Below, one piece after another: positions 47,231 through 58,702 of a DNA stretch of 64,000 nt; position 1 is the stretch's first letter; the number at the start of each line of letters is the position of its first letter. The stretch spans positions 5,357,001-5,421,000 of the forward strand of contig BTPP01000001.1 in NCBI GenBank assembly GCA_037102815.1, read 5' to 3'. Position numbers and translations under genes: made by a program. The notes under the pieces are model-generated. The model saw nothing but the letters and a program-made list of their open reading frames with translations, ran no database searches and was not told where the DNA came from. Source of the DNA: Neurospora intermedia (lineage: Eukaryota > Ascomycota > Sordariomycetes > Sordariales > Sordariaceae).

Positions 47231-48985
47231 ATGAACCCGCCAAGGTTTTCGGACCAGAGACTTGCGATCCACGACCCTTTTGTGCCCTCTGAGCAATTTC
47301 CTGCGATTGAAGGCGGCAATCAAACAACAACTGTGATTCAAGACTCACTAGAATATCTTCCCCTTTCAAGGTCCCTGAAAGACGGCGATATACTATTGCT
47401 CCTGACCCCGGCAGTCGCTCCCCATCATACCACCTCCGAAACCGGCCACTCGACCAGTGACCCCTTCGAACCGCTCGGAAAGGCCCTAGCAAAGAAACAC
47501 CCGTGGGTTCGACAGGTTCCTTATATCCCTAGGAATGGGATCACTGGGACGCATGTCGTTCACATCAGGCTGGCCAAGGCAGTTGTGTTCGTTATCTCAG
47601 GTCCGCCTTGCTATGGTCAACCTCCGCAGGTCTCACTGGCTAAGACGGTACGCTCACTATGTGAAAACCGACCGCTGATTGTGTTGGCATGTTGCAACGT
47701 CAAGTGGCTAGGCCCCCTTGAGAGCTTATTCCCAACAGTCATTCAGAGTTCTGGCTTTACCCCTCCGGAGCTCGAAGCAGCAGCCCGTGTCATGGTTGAG
47801 AATGTCAAGCAGCCACATACAGCGGGGCCAAATGTCCAAAATCTTATCTTAGCACCCAAATCATGGCAAGTGGAGGCATGGAACGAACACCGCGATGTCG
47901 CCCCAGCTTATGAACTGTGGTGCCAGTGTTTTCCCGACAATTTTCGGCTTAGTCGGTTTTCATTCCAGTCCCTTCTCTGCCGCGATGGCTACGCGATGCA
48001 CTACGTGGTTCGCGAGCCAGGGACTACCCAACTACTGGGATTCTGTGCGACATATACCACATATATTGGCAGCGACTCGGAAAGATTGGTTGGCTCTCTA
48101 GCCGCTCTGTTTGTTCGACCGTCTTACCGTCAAAGGGGTATTGGACTAAGTTTGCATGATCACGCTTCACGCCAACTAAGGAAAACCCGTGGAGTTTGCC
48201 GTCTACAGCTCGGAAGCACATTTCCACGTTTATTCTATGGAATTCCCATGGAAAGCCCTTCAGAGGACTGGTTCTCTCGCCGCAACTGGCCCGTTAAGCC
48301 TCAGTCCAGCTTACCGGGCGCTGGTCTGGAAACGTGCGACTGGTTGCTTGTCTTTGACGACTGGCCAACAACAAGAACAACACTGATGAACTCGGAACTT
48401 ATATTCCGATCGTGTGAATTCAGCGAGTACCACATGGTTATGGAGATAGTGGAGAGGGAATCGAGGGAGAAGGACAATATGGGATGGTACGATCAATACG
48501 CGAAATTGGAAGGCACGATGAATATCGAGGATATTGTGCTGGGTCTTGAAGGACGAACCATTGTGGCAGTGGCCTTGACGTACGTCAAGAATACGGGAAG
48601 TCCCGTTTATGAGGATTTACCGTGGGCCGGAATGGTATCAGACAATGTCGGCGGAGTGACATGCATCTGCATTTCAGGCAAGTTGTCCGTCAATGACGTA
48701 TTCCAATATTTGTACGGATGCTAACTGCGACTTGATCATACAGACCAAAACCCTGGTGTGGCCAAGGGAAGAGATGCCATCATGCTCAGGCTTCTTGATA
48801 GTTGCGTTCATAGATTCGCCCAACAAGGGTTGAAAAAAATGTTCATTGACGCAATGAGAGGAACGGATGAAGGACTTCAGTCCATGGGTCAGCAAAATAA
48901 CCTGACTGTTGACGAATCTTCTGCTAACCTTTTCTTAGGGTTCCAAAAGTGGGCGAGATACAGAGAAGTCTGGCGAGATGTTTAA
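47231..48985 (+). CDS. GNAT acetyltransferase with N-terminal GH3 C-domain-like region
   Basis: Three exons (47231-48677, 48744-48887, 48939-48985) encode 545 aa. The first intron is GC-AG with donor AG|GCAAGT and branch site GCTAAC; the second is 51 nt. The GNAT acetyl-CoA motif is clear at about 294-312: LFVRPSYRQRGIGLSLHDH, with Q301-R302-G303-x-G305. The region 50-190 (DGDILLLLTPAV, ALAKKHPWVRQVPYI, PLIVLACCNVKWLG, FPTVIQSSGFTPPELEAAARV) resembles the C-terminal domain of NagZ-like GH3 beta-N-acetylglucosaminidases, which in fungi can be fused to GNAT modules. The catalytic GH3 barrel is absent. An ATG at 47223 opens a 22-codon overlapping upstream frame. The GNAT assignment is firm; the GH3 link is by eye. 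The natural substrate is unknown. Confidence 0.82.
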
Positions 48986-49483
48986 CCCATTTGCGACCTC
49001 CGGCATACAATCTCACGTTCATTCGTCAACAGGGATCTAATATCGTCTTGTGAGGGAGTACCATGGTGACTAGGTAATTCGCCATGCCACTTGTTAAAAG
49101 TGACATCAAGGACTTTGGGACATATGGTCGATGGTTAAAGAGGAGGATGGAACACCCAAAAATGACTATTCCCAGGATGGTTTTTTTTCTTCTTCTAGAA
49201 AACAAGAGCCAACTAGCTACATGACTAGCCCTTGGATGGACGGCTCCTTGGTCTCAAATGTTTATCCAGTGAAGCTCAACTCTGAACACTCCATAACCTA
49301 GCGTACGAGGAGGACATTAAATGTTAACGAGGCATCAGAGTCAGAGGAGAATTTGGAAGTTGATAGCACAATACAACCTAGAGGAAAAGGGGACCCCAAC
49401 AAGAGATCATCACAGAGACACACGTAAATGTTCCATCCGTGTTCAGACCTAGGCGCTTTTTTTTTTTCTTTTTTTCTTCTTCT

Positions 49484-49529
<46 letters not shown>

Positions 49530-50585
49530 GTCGCACTCTATCCTCACTCATGCAACAGTTCAGTTACGAGCTTGATGTTCTGTTACCATTCCCATGACGA
49601 GCGTAACATCATTTCTCTCACAGAATTGTTGTCAAAACAGAAACATTACACGCCAAGACTTACACAGTCATCATGGTGGTTTCCATTTTGGGTTGTCATG
49701 CAGCGCTTCATTCGATCACCCTTCAATTTTTACACTGGCACTGAGCAGAGTCGCACTTGCCGTAAAATATGTTCAAACTTGGTGGCTAGAAGAGCTCTTG
49801 CCCGGGGTCACATTGGCGACCTCTTACGCTTTCGTCGTGTAGTGCACAAGTTTGAGTCGGGAAAGAGGTGACGACATGCTCTGGGATGGGGGAAGGAAGA
49901 AGGGAGGGAGCTTGGGCCAATGGTTTCAATTGCCTGAATGGATGGAGATCCTGGAACCCTGCTGTCGGCTACTAGGCTCTGTTTGGCAACATCCATCCAA
50001 CCAACCCCTCTTCCCGTCCACAACGACGCCCTCTTATCCTCAAATCTTCACTTTCAACCGTTGTGCTTGTTGCTTCTCTACCTTTAGCTTACACCTGGAA
50101 TCCAATCAAATATCGACGGCAAGATAATCAGAAATCGAATGTTGTTGTTGCTGTGGAATTGCGTTTCAGATCTGTACCTGTGTTAGCCCAGTCGTGGAAC
50201 TTTGGCTGAGTGAAGCGAGATCAGAACTCGAGCTCAGCACGTCGTTCGTTCAGCTTCTCGCGATTCACAGTCCACCAACCAACCACCTCACGTTTATCGC
50301 CTCCGCACTTTGTCACGCATCCTGTCCAGCTTCACTCACTGGCGGCATCGTCCCTCTCTTACATGCTTTGACCTCTTTCGACCACTTATACAGCTTCAAC
50401 CCTGTTTGGCTTCTGGATACATCCGCTTCCAAAATTCATGTATCTAATGTCATTCATACGAGACTCTCCACCCAGTTTTTGAGGAGCACAGATTCTATTT
50501 CGTGCGCGACATCGGCGTTCTTCGCCTGTCTCATCTACCTTTTCTAATTCCTGTCGCGCAGCTGTTGGGCCGATTCGTCGAACCG
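48986..50585. other. Intergenic interval with a poly-T tract
   Basis: It separates the GNAT and Pff1 genes. No frame shows a domain. It contains the 49457-49525 T tract and CTTC-rich sequence. The region from 50030 to 50585 probably holds the Pff1 promoter and leader. Confidence 0.45.
49457..49525 (+). repeat. T-rich homopolymer tract
   Basis: 69 bases with only seven C interruptions, ending in 40 uninterrupted T (49486-49525). On the minus strand it reads as poly-A and could be a retroposed tail, but no adjoining SINE or processed gene copy is visible. Assembly length may be inexact here. Confidence 0.85.
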
Positions 50586-53500
50586 ATGATCAATCCCATA
50601 TCTTTCCGGCCGGGCCCGGTCACGTTCTGGACCACGCTCATCTACCTGGCCCTGCTGATACCCATCGTCATTATCAACGAGAAAACACCGGCGGCGCCTA
50701 AGACGGCCGAGCCGTTCAAGGGTGTCAACCTCACCGAGGCCTGGCTCGACCTCACCACCATCACCAGAGCGTACCATCCTTACAACAGCAAGTTCAACGA
50801 GGAGGTGCGCAGCTATCTGCTGGAGAAGGTCGAGACCATCTTGGAGGAAAATGGCGCTAGTTGGGTGTTTGATGGGTGAGTTGTCTTGGCCTCGAATTTC
50901 TACAACGGCTGGTTACCAAAGACTAACAATACGGTTACTTTGATATTCATTATAGCCAAATGACTACCGTAAAGGACGGCAAGTCTGCAGCAGTCACTGT
51001 GTTCGATGACAATGTGTCAAATTCTACCTTTGTCATGGGAAAGTCTAATGGAACTACCTTCACTCGTACGGATTCAATTAATAATGCCGCTTACTTCGAG
51101 GGTACCAACATCCTCGTTTACATCCGCGGTAAGGAGGACGATGAAGGCGAGTGGTGGGAGGCCGATTACGCCCATGGAATGAGACGTAATGCGAAGGGCC
51201 TCACCTTGGTCAATGCTCATTACGATTCGTAAGTTCATTCCCAGTGTTTGTTTGTGCAAGAAGTCGCCCAAACTGACAGCTCATAGCGTATCAACGGGCT
51301 TTGGCGCCACCGACGACGGCATGGGAGTCGTGACTGCCTTGCAAGTCCTCAAATATTTCACCGCCCCGGGCCACCAACCCCAGCGCGGCATCGTGGTCAT
51401 GTTGAATAACGGCGAGGAAGATTGGCTCTACGGCGCTCATGCCCTCGGTCAGCACAAGCTGAATCCATTCATCCATACCTTCTTGAACCTCGAAGGTGCC
51501 GGTGCTGGAGGCAGGGCAATAGTATTCCGTGCCACAGATCGCGAGGTTATGGCGGCGTATGCTAGAACATCGCACCCTTTCGGTACTGTGATTGCATCTG
51601 ATGCCTTCGGCCTGGGCTTCATCTCTAGCGGTACCGACTACTCAGTACTCGTTGACGCTTACGGCCAGCGTGGAATTGACTTGGCCTTCTTCAAGCCCCG
51701 TGCGAGATATCACACCAACCAGGACGATACTCGGCACACTTCCAAAGGAAGTCTCTGGCATATGCTGTCAGCAGCTATCCACACAACCAAGCAATTTTCT
51801 GGTGACACTGGCAACACGTTCATCGGTCAGAGGCCTGATAAATCCCATGGAAAGGTTGCCAATGGTCGTTCCTCTAACGGAGTATGGTTTGACCTCTTTG
51901 GCAAAAGCTTTGTGCTCTTCGGTCTGCGCGGCATGTTTGCCTGGTCGCTTACTCTTCTCATCGCGACTCCGTTGGTCTTGGTCGGCCTCACCTGGCTTCT
52001 TCGTAACCTCGACAAGGACTACTTCTTCACCTCCACGGTCAAGACCAAGGAGCATCCCGAATATGAAGCTGTTCCTATTGGTGGATGGAAGGGCTTCTTC
52101 CGCTTCCCCTTTGCTCTTGGTGTCGCTCTGTTTTTCACGATCAGCTCGGCTCTTTTGATGAATAAGGTCAACCCGTTGATTGTCTACAGCAGTCGTTATT
52201 CTGTGTAAGTTGTTGTCTCCTGGGTTTCCTGCTGTCCGGGCTAACAGTTGTTTCAGATGGGCTATGATGGTGTCTATCTTTTACTTCTCCTTCTGGATGA
52301 TCATGCGCGGCGCCAATTTTGTCCGTCCCAGCGCTCTTCACCGCGGCTACGCCAACCTGTGGCTCTTCGTTTTTGGCTGGATTGTTCTGGTCGCCGTCAC
52401 TGCCTTGGAGGACCGCCGTAGGATTGCGGCGGGCTACATCTTTGTTTTCCTCGAATCGGCCATCTTCTTGTCCTGCCTGATCTCTTTCGTTGAGCTCTTG
52501 GCTCTGCCGAGGAAATCCTCATACGCCTTGCAAGTTCAGGAGGACTATGACGGCCAGGAACATGATCACAATGGATATCAGGGGTTCCGGGATAGTACCG
52601 ATGAACCCTCTTTGAGGGCCAGGGCTGAATCATCCGCTTCTGCTGCTGCTTCTCCTCCATCGCCCACGGTTGCTCAGGAGCCCAGCAAGGCTAAAGCATC
52701 GGCCGGCACTACTAATGGATTGTCGACGGCGCCTTCTGTAGCCGCGCATTCCTCGCAACCACAGCCTGCTCCCACCACATCCATACCTGGTCGTTCTTCT
52801 GGCGCTCCTTCTACTGCATCCCGGGATGAGAACGAATCCGAAGATGATGACGAACCGACTGAACGGACACCGCTCGTTGGCGGTAATGGCACCAATGATC
52901 GTGGCCGTACTACGTTTGCGACTACTTACCGCCGCTCTATCACCGCGTTGGTCCACGGAGCCCGGAAGATGGAAGAAGATGGGGAGCCGTACGACCATGA
53001 GCAAGAATGGTCTGGACATCTGCCTTCTTGGGCATGGTTCTTCCAGTTCTTGTTGCTGGGACCCTTCATGATCATTCTTGCAGCTCAGACGGGTCTGATG
53101 CTCACGGACGCAGTATATCAGACCGGATCAGACGGTAGCAAGCTCATCACGCCCTACCTCATCATCTTCTTCTTTACTGTCTTGCTTATCCTTCCCCTCA
53201 CGCCCTTCATTCACCGTGTCACTCACCACATTCCTGTGTTCCTACTTGTCGTCTTCATCGTCACCCTTACCTATAACCTCATCGCCTTCCCCTTCTCGGC
53301 CAACAACCGGTACAAGACCTTCTTCGGTCAGTACATTGACGTCGCCACCGGCGACAACAGGGTCTGCTATACCGGTATCGAGGAGTACGTCCGTCCCATT
53401 ATCGCTGAACTCCCTTCTGCATCTGGGCGGGAAGTCACCTGTGGCAAGTCCCTTCGTCGTGGTTCCACGATATCAACGTGTTGTTTCGACGGATCTGCGG

Positions 53501-53997
53501 TCCCACCCAAGCTTGGAAGTGAAGATGACAATGGTCTCCCTGAGGATAGCTACGCCGACCTCATCACCATCAACGCCACGCGCAGCACCAAGAGAGGGGA
53601 CTCGTCAAGGACCACTGCCCGGATCGAGATCACGGCTGATAACACTAAGTCGTGCTTTCTTCAGTTCAAGAAGCCTGTGTCGGCATTGGCTGTCGAGAAC
53701 AGCTCCGGCTGGGACGACCGTTTTGGACAGTACCCTGAAGATGGAGTGGGGCTGGTTAGGCTCTGGCACAGGGAGTTTGGTAAGACGTGGGTGGTGAATG
53801 CGGAGTGGAAGGGCTCGGAAACCAGGAAGGAGCATGATGAGAATGATGGCACGGTGATTTGTATGTGGAGCGATGCAAATACGCCGGGGACCATTCCGGC
53901 ATTGGATGAGGCGTTGCAGTTTGTCCCGAGTTGGGCAGCCGTGACGAAATTCTCGGAGGGGTTGGTGGAGGGAAGGAAGGCGTTTAAGATTGTGTAG
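50586..53997 (+). CDS. Vacuolar membrane M28 metalloprotease Pff1
   Basis: Pff1 is a multi-spanning vacuolar protease with a luminal M28 peptidase domain. Four exons (50586-50875, 50956-51228, 51287-52204, 52257-53997) encode 1073 aa, and all junctions restore frame. A first membrane helix lies at about 14-36 ([19 protein letters not shown]). The zinc site is visible: H185 in NAHYDS, D197 in ATDDG, E231/E232 in NNGEED, E257 in NLEG and H330 in RYHTNQDD. Several membrane helices follow from about residue 370 on, split by a Ser/Pro/Glu-rich cytosolic-type loop with [15 protein letters not shown]. The C-terminal luminal domain holds several Cys. An ATG upstream in the same frame (50502) would add 28 residues; 50586 is chosen because family members start with the short segment before the first helix. 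Confidence 0.94.
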
Positions 53998-55415
53998 GGA
54001 AATAGTGGTATGGATGAGAGACTTGTGAAGTGACGTAGCGAAGGAGTAGGAGTTGCTGGCATAAGGAGGTTGGTTGGGTTTGACTCATTTCCTACATGGC
54101 ATGTGTATACCCTATCCAGCCCATGGTCATTACTAACTTGACTTGAGGAAGTCCTGTTCCCTTCTCCACTGTTGACATTGAACCTGGACATTTTTCCTGG
54201 ATGGGTTGTTGATGTTCACCTAGAGTGTGGCAACTAACGGCATGCTTTGCCATTTGACTCAAATAAATATCTGCCTTCGGCTCACATCTCGAGTCGCTCA
54301 ACAGACGTCAAACTACTACTGAGGTAAAGTCGCACCAGGACCGAATGGGGTGCTCCCCGATGTTTCACCGTCTTTTGTCGGTCCAGACTTCCGAATGTCG
54401 CCTGCTTCTTGACACCTCCATATTCGATCACTACCGAACTCTTTTTTTTTCGATCGTCTGAAAATCTTTCATCTACCTTCTACAAGGTTTCAAGAAAATT
54501 CTCTTTGCAAATGGCAACTAATCTAAATTTTATTTCAAGTGGCAATGAAGTCCCACCCATCCCATATAATTTGATCGTCGTTCCCTTTCTCTCCTAACCT
54601 CAAAGCTTCCACTTTGCCCATATACCACGCACAAAGAATAACGGAAGTACAAGTGAAAGGGCTGCGTCGTCAACGCGTTGCGCAAAGTGTCTCGGTGTCT
54701 TACCATCCCATCTGGTTCCTGCGTCTTGACAAGCGGGAGGTTGCATGTGGATGTTACACCTGTTTGTGTCGAGGACACACTATGTGCTCGGTGCTTGGGT
54801 CCTACCTGATCTTTTACTATCTCTACTCTCCGAAAGACCTGAACCGACAAGTTGTGATGCTTCAGTTGCTTGTGTGTCTCGGCTGGTATGTATGTTTGCG
54901 GGTCATTCTCCCGCCGGACAAAAGTCTTGGTGGCAAGTCGAAGCAAATCTGGGTGGAATTGCGAGAAGGCGGTTGGATGAAAGGACGTTTGTTTCGGGAT
55001 GGAGTGTCATGTTTGAGCTTGAACGCGGAATGAGGCAACTTCGTCATTCCTTGAGCTCCAGAAGCACTAGCGGTACCTCTACCTGTAAAGCGATTCAGAT
55101 CTCGTAAGGAACGTTTTCTCCCTCGAGCGTTCCTTCCTTCTCCTCTTTGCTGCCTTGCAACATTTGACCCAAGGTTTTTTTACACCCGACTCGGGCCAAA
55201 TCTCTCACTCATCTACACCTCACTCAACAAATCCACCTAATCCTGATATTCACGTTACCTGGTACTATAACGACTTTTGGTTTTCTCTCGAGTCTAGATT
55301 GATAAGTACTTTCAACCCAAACGGCACCTAATCTGAGCTCAAACGAACAACCTCAACAACCTCACCCGACTCCAGGCCAACTATCCACCGTCTATCCTAC
55401 CTTCCATCCTCAAGA
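53998..55415. other. Intergenic interval between Pff1 and a secreted-protein gene
   Basis: Short overlapping frames only. Bases 55190-55415 are C/A/T-rich leader-like sequence ending in CCATCCTCAAGA before the start at 55416. No gene is supported. Confidence 0.45.
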
Positions 55416-56245
55416 ATGGCCATCTCAATCCTCGAAACCCTCGCCCTCCTTCTCTCAGCGTCCGCCGCCTTCCTACCCACCGGCACCGGCGCCAATCCCC
55501 TCCCCAATCCCAGCTCTAACTCGGGCACAAAGGCCAAGAGCTGCGTCAATGGTCCCCCCGCCACCGATTCCTCGCCCGGCAGCCTGCCCATCGCCGACTA
55601 CTCGCTCGTCGCGCCCGCCGCGAACCTCAACTGGACTTCGTACACGGTCAAGAAGAGCTGGTGGGATAAACACTTTCTGAGTGGACCGCATGTATGTCAT
55701 CATATCCCCCCTTGAGTCACGAGAAAGGAGAAAGAGAAGGGGAGGGTATAGAGTGTGGATGGGAGTGAACTTATGATGATGTGAACGGTGAAGTGAAAGG
55801 AAAGTGAGCTGACAAACATGGATCAAATCCAAAACAGTACATGCCCTACACCCACCACACCGACCCGTACGGCGCATTCAAGTGCCAGTACACTTGCAAC
55901 GCGGCGGGTGATAAATGCAAGAGTTACTTTTTGTGGTACAGTACGTCATGTTCTCTCTACTCCTCCTCCTTTGGATACTATATCCCTTGTTGAACAGGAT
56001 GGCTGGCTGACATGGCTCAAAAAGCGGACATCAACAACGCAAACGAGCACATCAACTGCGTTTTGTTTGATGATATGTAAGCCACCCTTTCCACGCTGAC
56101 CCTTCCCTTTGCCTTCCTGCCTGCTTGAATTACACTGACATGATATCAAAACGGCAGCATCGACGCATCCATCTTCGTCCTGGGCGGCAACAGCACTATC
56201 GGTGCGGGTGGTTATGACAGACGGTGCCAGAGTTCTACGGCCTAG
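55416..56245 (+). CDS. Small secreted Cys-containing protein, 172 aa, unknown function
   Basis: Four exons (55416-55691, 55838-55940, 56025-56076, 56158-56245) are inferred from GT-AG sites that keep frame. The N-terminus MAISILETLALLLSASAAFL is a signal peptide with likely cleavage near residue 26. The mature protein starts with a Pro/Ser/Asn-rich linker, then a compact domain with WTSYTVKKSWWDKHFLSGP, YGAFKCQYTCNAAGDKCKSY and EHINCVLFDD. It has six Cys and an NST glycosylation sequon near the end. The YxCxYxC, KCKS and NCVLF pattern is reminiscent of PAN/apple-like folds, but I cannot assign a family. The third exon boundary has an alternative acceptor nearby and is less certain. Confidence 0.75.
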
Positions 56246-57037
56246 AGGTCCATTCGACCGTTGACGTACTTCGGATATTTCTGGGCGCCTGGGGAGCATA
56301 GAGGTCCTTACAAGCCTGGAGGCGCGCCGAACGTTGAGAGGTAAAGAGGAATTGAAGTGCTTTGGTCCTAGTCGACGAGTGACGGATCGGGTGATGCTTA
56401 GGGTAATAGTAGGATTTCTCGTACATATTCAGTCTTGTTCGGTGGCCCATCTGGATGATAAGCAGTTTGATGGCTGATGGATGGAGATTCCGGCTCACAG
56501 TTTCGGTTCTAATCAAAATTGAACACCTTACACACTCCTTCGTTGGAGTTTCGGATTCCACTGATGTGTAAACTGCATGTGATGATATCCTATGGTAATG
56601 CTATCAACAGCAAATAACCCAGTGTAAAGCTCATCCGAACAATAACCTAACGCCTGACCCACCGTAATGTCAAATTTAATCATGTTTCAAAGTCCCAAAC
56701 TCCTGATAGACATGCATCCGAAAAACCAACCAAGCAAGCCACCTGTCGTACGAATTCTGCAAATCGCTCCTGCCATGTCGCGCAACGTCCGAGTAACTTA
56801 AAAATACTCGAACGGCGTGTAGAATCTCTCGGTCCGAGACAACCGGTCCTCAGACAACCGGTCCTCATCCATCTGATCGGCTCCCATCAAGCCCTCATCC
56901 ATTCGCTCTGCTGCTCCCGCGTCTTGAACAACCGCGCCCTCAGAGCCACCAGCACCAAGGGAACCGGACCTCTAATCCTCATTAACCACCGGTGGACCAC
57001 CACTAGCATCACCAGCACCAAAAAGGGGAGGTGACCA
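56246..57037. other. Interval downstream of two convergent genes, including an in-frame Med11 extension
   Basis: On the minus strand, the Med11 frame continues for 80 codons beyond its stop (57037-56798), interrupted only by two TAG codons counting the annotated stop. It repeats the motif GADRMDE in degenerate form and contains two direct copies of AGACAACCGGTCCTC on the plus strand (about 56837-56867). The rest is unremarkable. Confidence 0.55.
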
Positions 57038-57924
57038 CTAATCCTCATCCATCCGATCCGCTCCTTCCTCCTCCTTCTTGATCACACCACCTGCACCAAG
57101 CGGCCCAACACCAGCAGCAGGAACCCCCTTCTCCTTCACCACCCTCTCCGCATGCTCCCTCGCCCTCAGCCACAGCTCCCGCTCCATATCCCTCTCCACG
57201 GTATCAATCGCCATATTCATCCTCCCCACATCCAGATTTCCATACCTCCCTACACCATCCGGGTCCAGCCGTGCCACCACGGGGCGCACCCACTTGGCGC
57301 CGCGGTGCGTCTCGATCTTGGCTGGGCGCGTGAGTTCGCCGGGGTTTTTGGGTGCAGAAGCGGCCGCGTAACCGCCGGGTTTGTTGGAAGCACTGGGTTC
57401 GCCTGGACCGCCGGTACCGTCGTCGTCGGGGTTGTTGGGGTTGGAGTTGGAAGAGGAGGAGCGGAGGTTGATGATGCCTGCTTCTTCCATGGCGTAGATT
57501 TGTCGACGGAGTTGCTTGTCGACGCGGTCGAGGGTGGAGAGGAAGGTGGATTGGATTTGGGTGAAGCGGGTTGTTGCGTCTTCTTGTTGGTCTTGTTCTT
57601 CTTGTTGTTGTTGTTGTTTTTGTTCGGCTTCGGTTTGGTTCTGGGTGTCGGATGATGTGGGTGGTGGGGAGGCGAGGCAGCGGAGGGCATTGGAGGTTAG
57701 TTCGAGGAGGGAGACGATGTCCTTTATTTAAGGGAAGAAGGTTAGTTGGAGGAATATGGAAATGGTGGAAGGAGGAGGAGGAGGGAGGAGACGAGGAGGA
57801 AACGTACATTATCGATGTTGCTGAGTTGCTGAATGTGTTCGGCGGTTGTAAAGGGTTCGTGGATGTCGATGTCCATTTGGGATTGAAGCTGTAGTTGCCC
57901 TTGGGGTTGGGCGTTGTTGTCCAT
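57038..57924 (-). CDS. Mediator head subunit Med11
   Basis: Med11 forms a four-helix bundle with Med22 in the Mediator head and contacts TFIIH. Exon 1 is 57924-57808 and exon 2 is 57721-57038, giving 266 aa; the intron (86 nt) is GT-AG in phase 0. The conserved N-terminal helices read FTTAEHIQQLSNIDNDIVSL and LELTSNALRCLASP, then after a Gln/Glu-rich insert FTQIQSTFLSTLDRVDKQL and RRQIYAMEEAGII, which matches the Med11 pattern. Yeast Med11 is only about 115 aa; this protein has a long C-terminal extension with Ser/Asn/Pro-rich sequence, then WVRPVVARLDPDGVGRYGN and a charged helix, as other Pezizomycotina members have. It ends GADRMDED just before a TAG. Confidence 0.85.
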
Positions 57925-58702
57925 GCTGATGTGATGTTGTGTAATCGGAGCGCTGATGCTGATGCGTATGAAATTATCGGTAAATGTATATTGTAATGAG
58001 TCCAATTGGGTGGTTTGTGATTTTATGTCGCTGCTGTGAACTTCTTGGATGCGCCTGTTGGGGGTTTGGTTGTGTTTTGTATTTTCGGGACAAAAAAGGT
58101 TGAAGAGGTTCTGGAAGCTCCCCCACCACCCTGTCAATTGAGGTGCTGGCCGGTGTGGACCTTGACGGACAACATGAACGAAACGTGGGGTAAATTCCGG
58201 GACCTGCAAGTGCCAAGGTCCAGCGTGCCTGCAGCAAGGAAAGCACGGATCAGGCGCTAGACAGACGCGCTAAATGGTCCACTGCTCGACTGTTCGCGAC
58301 GTCCTCGCTCGGCAAATGCCGTCCTTCCACTTCCACTTGGACGGGCACTGACCTGGACCTCGTCATCTCCGTCTTGTCTTGAGCCTCATTATCAACCTCG
58401 CCCTTTGCCGTAAGACAGACGATATCTTTATACAGGCAGCCAAGATCGTTCTAGAAGTCAGCGTATACCCATTACGAACGAACTATATAGCACCGGATTC
58501 ACAGGAGCTGGATCAAGAGTCTACCATCATCTGCCACACGCGTCGACGTCCTCCTCATCCTTTACCACCCACTTACTAAGAAAGCCACATACAACAAGAA
58601 CCATACACGCCACCGGAGTCATTGAGGCTCGATTTTGCCCCTGTTGTATAGACAAAGCATACGATATACGTAGCCGTTCGATAAAAAGGCATCTCACACA
58701 TC
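57925..58702. promoter_or_regulatory. Divergent promoter interval of Med11 and TAF5
   Basis: The 778 bp between the two start codons must include both promoters. Two transcription-machinery genes share the interval. C/A-rich, leader-like DNA precedes the TAF5 start at 58703. No individual factor site is claimed. Confidence 0.5.

Noticed and set aside
49428-49871. A 147-codon plus-strand frame
   Set aside because: It is created by reading through the poly-T tract as poly-Phe and has no domain.
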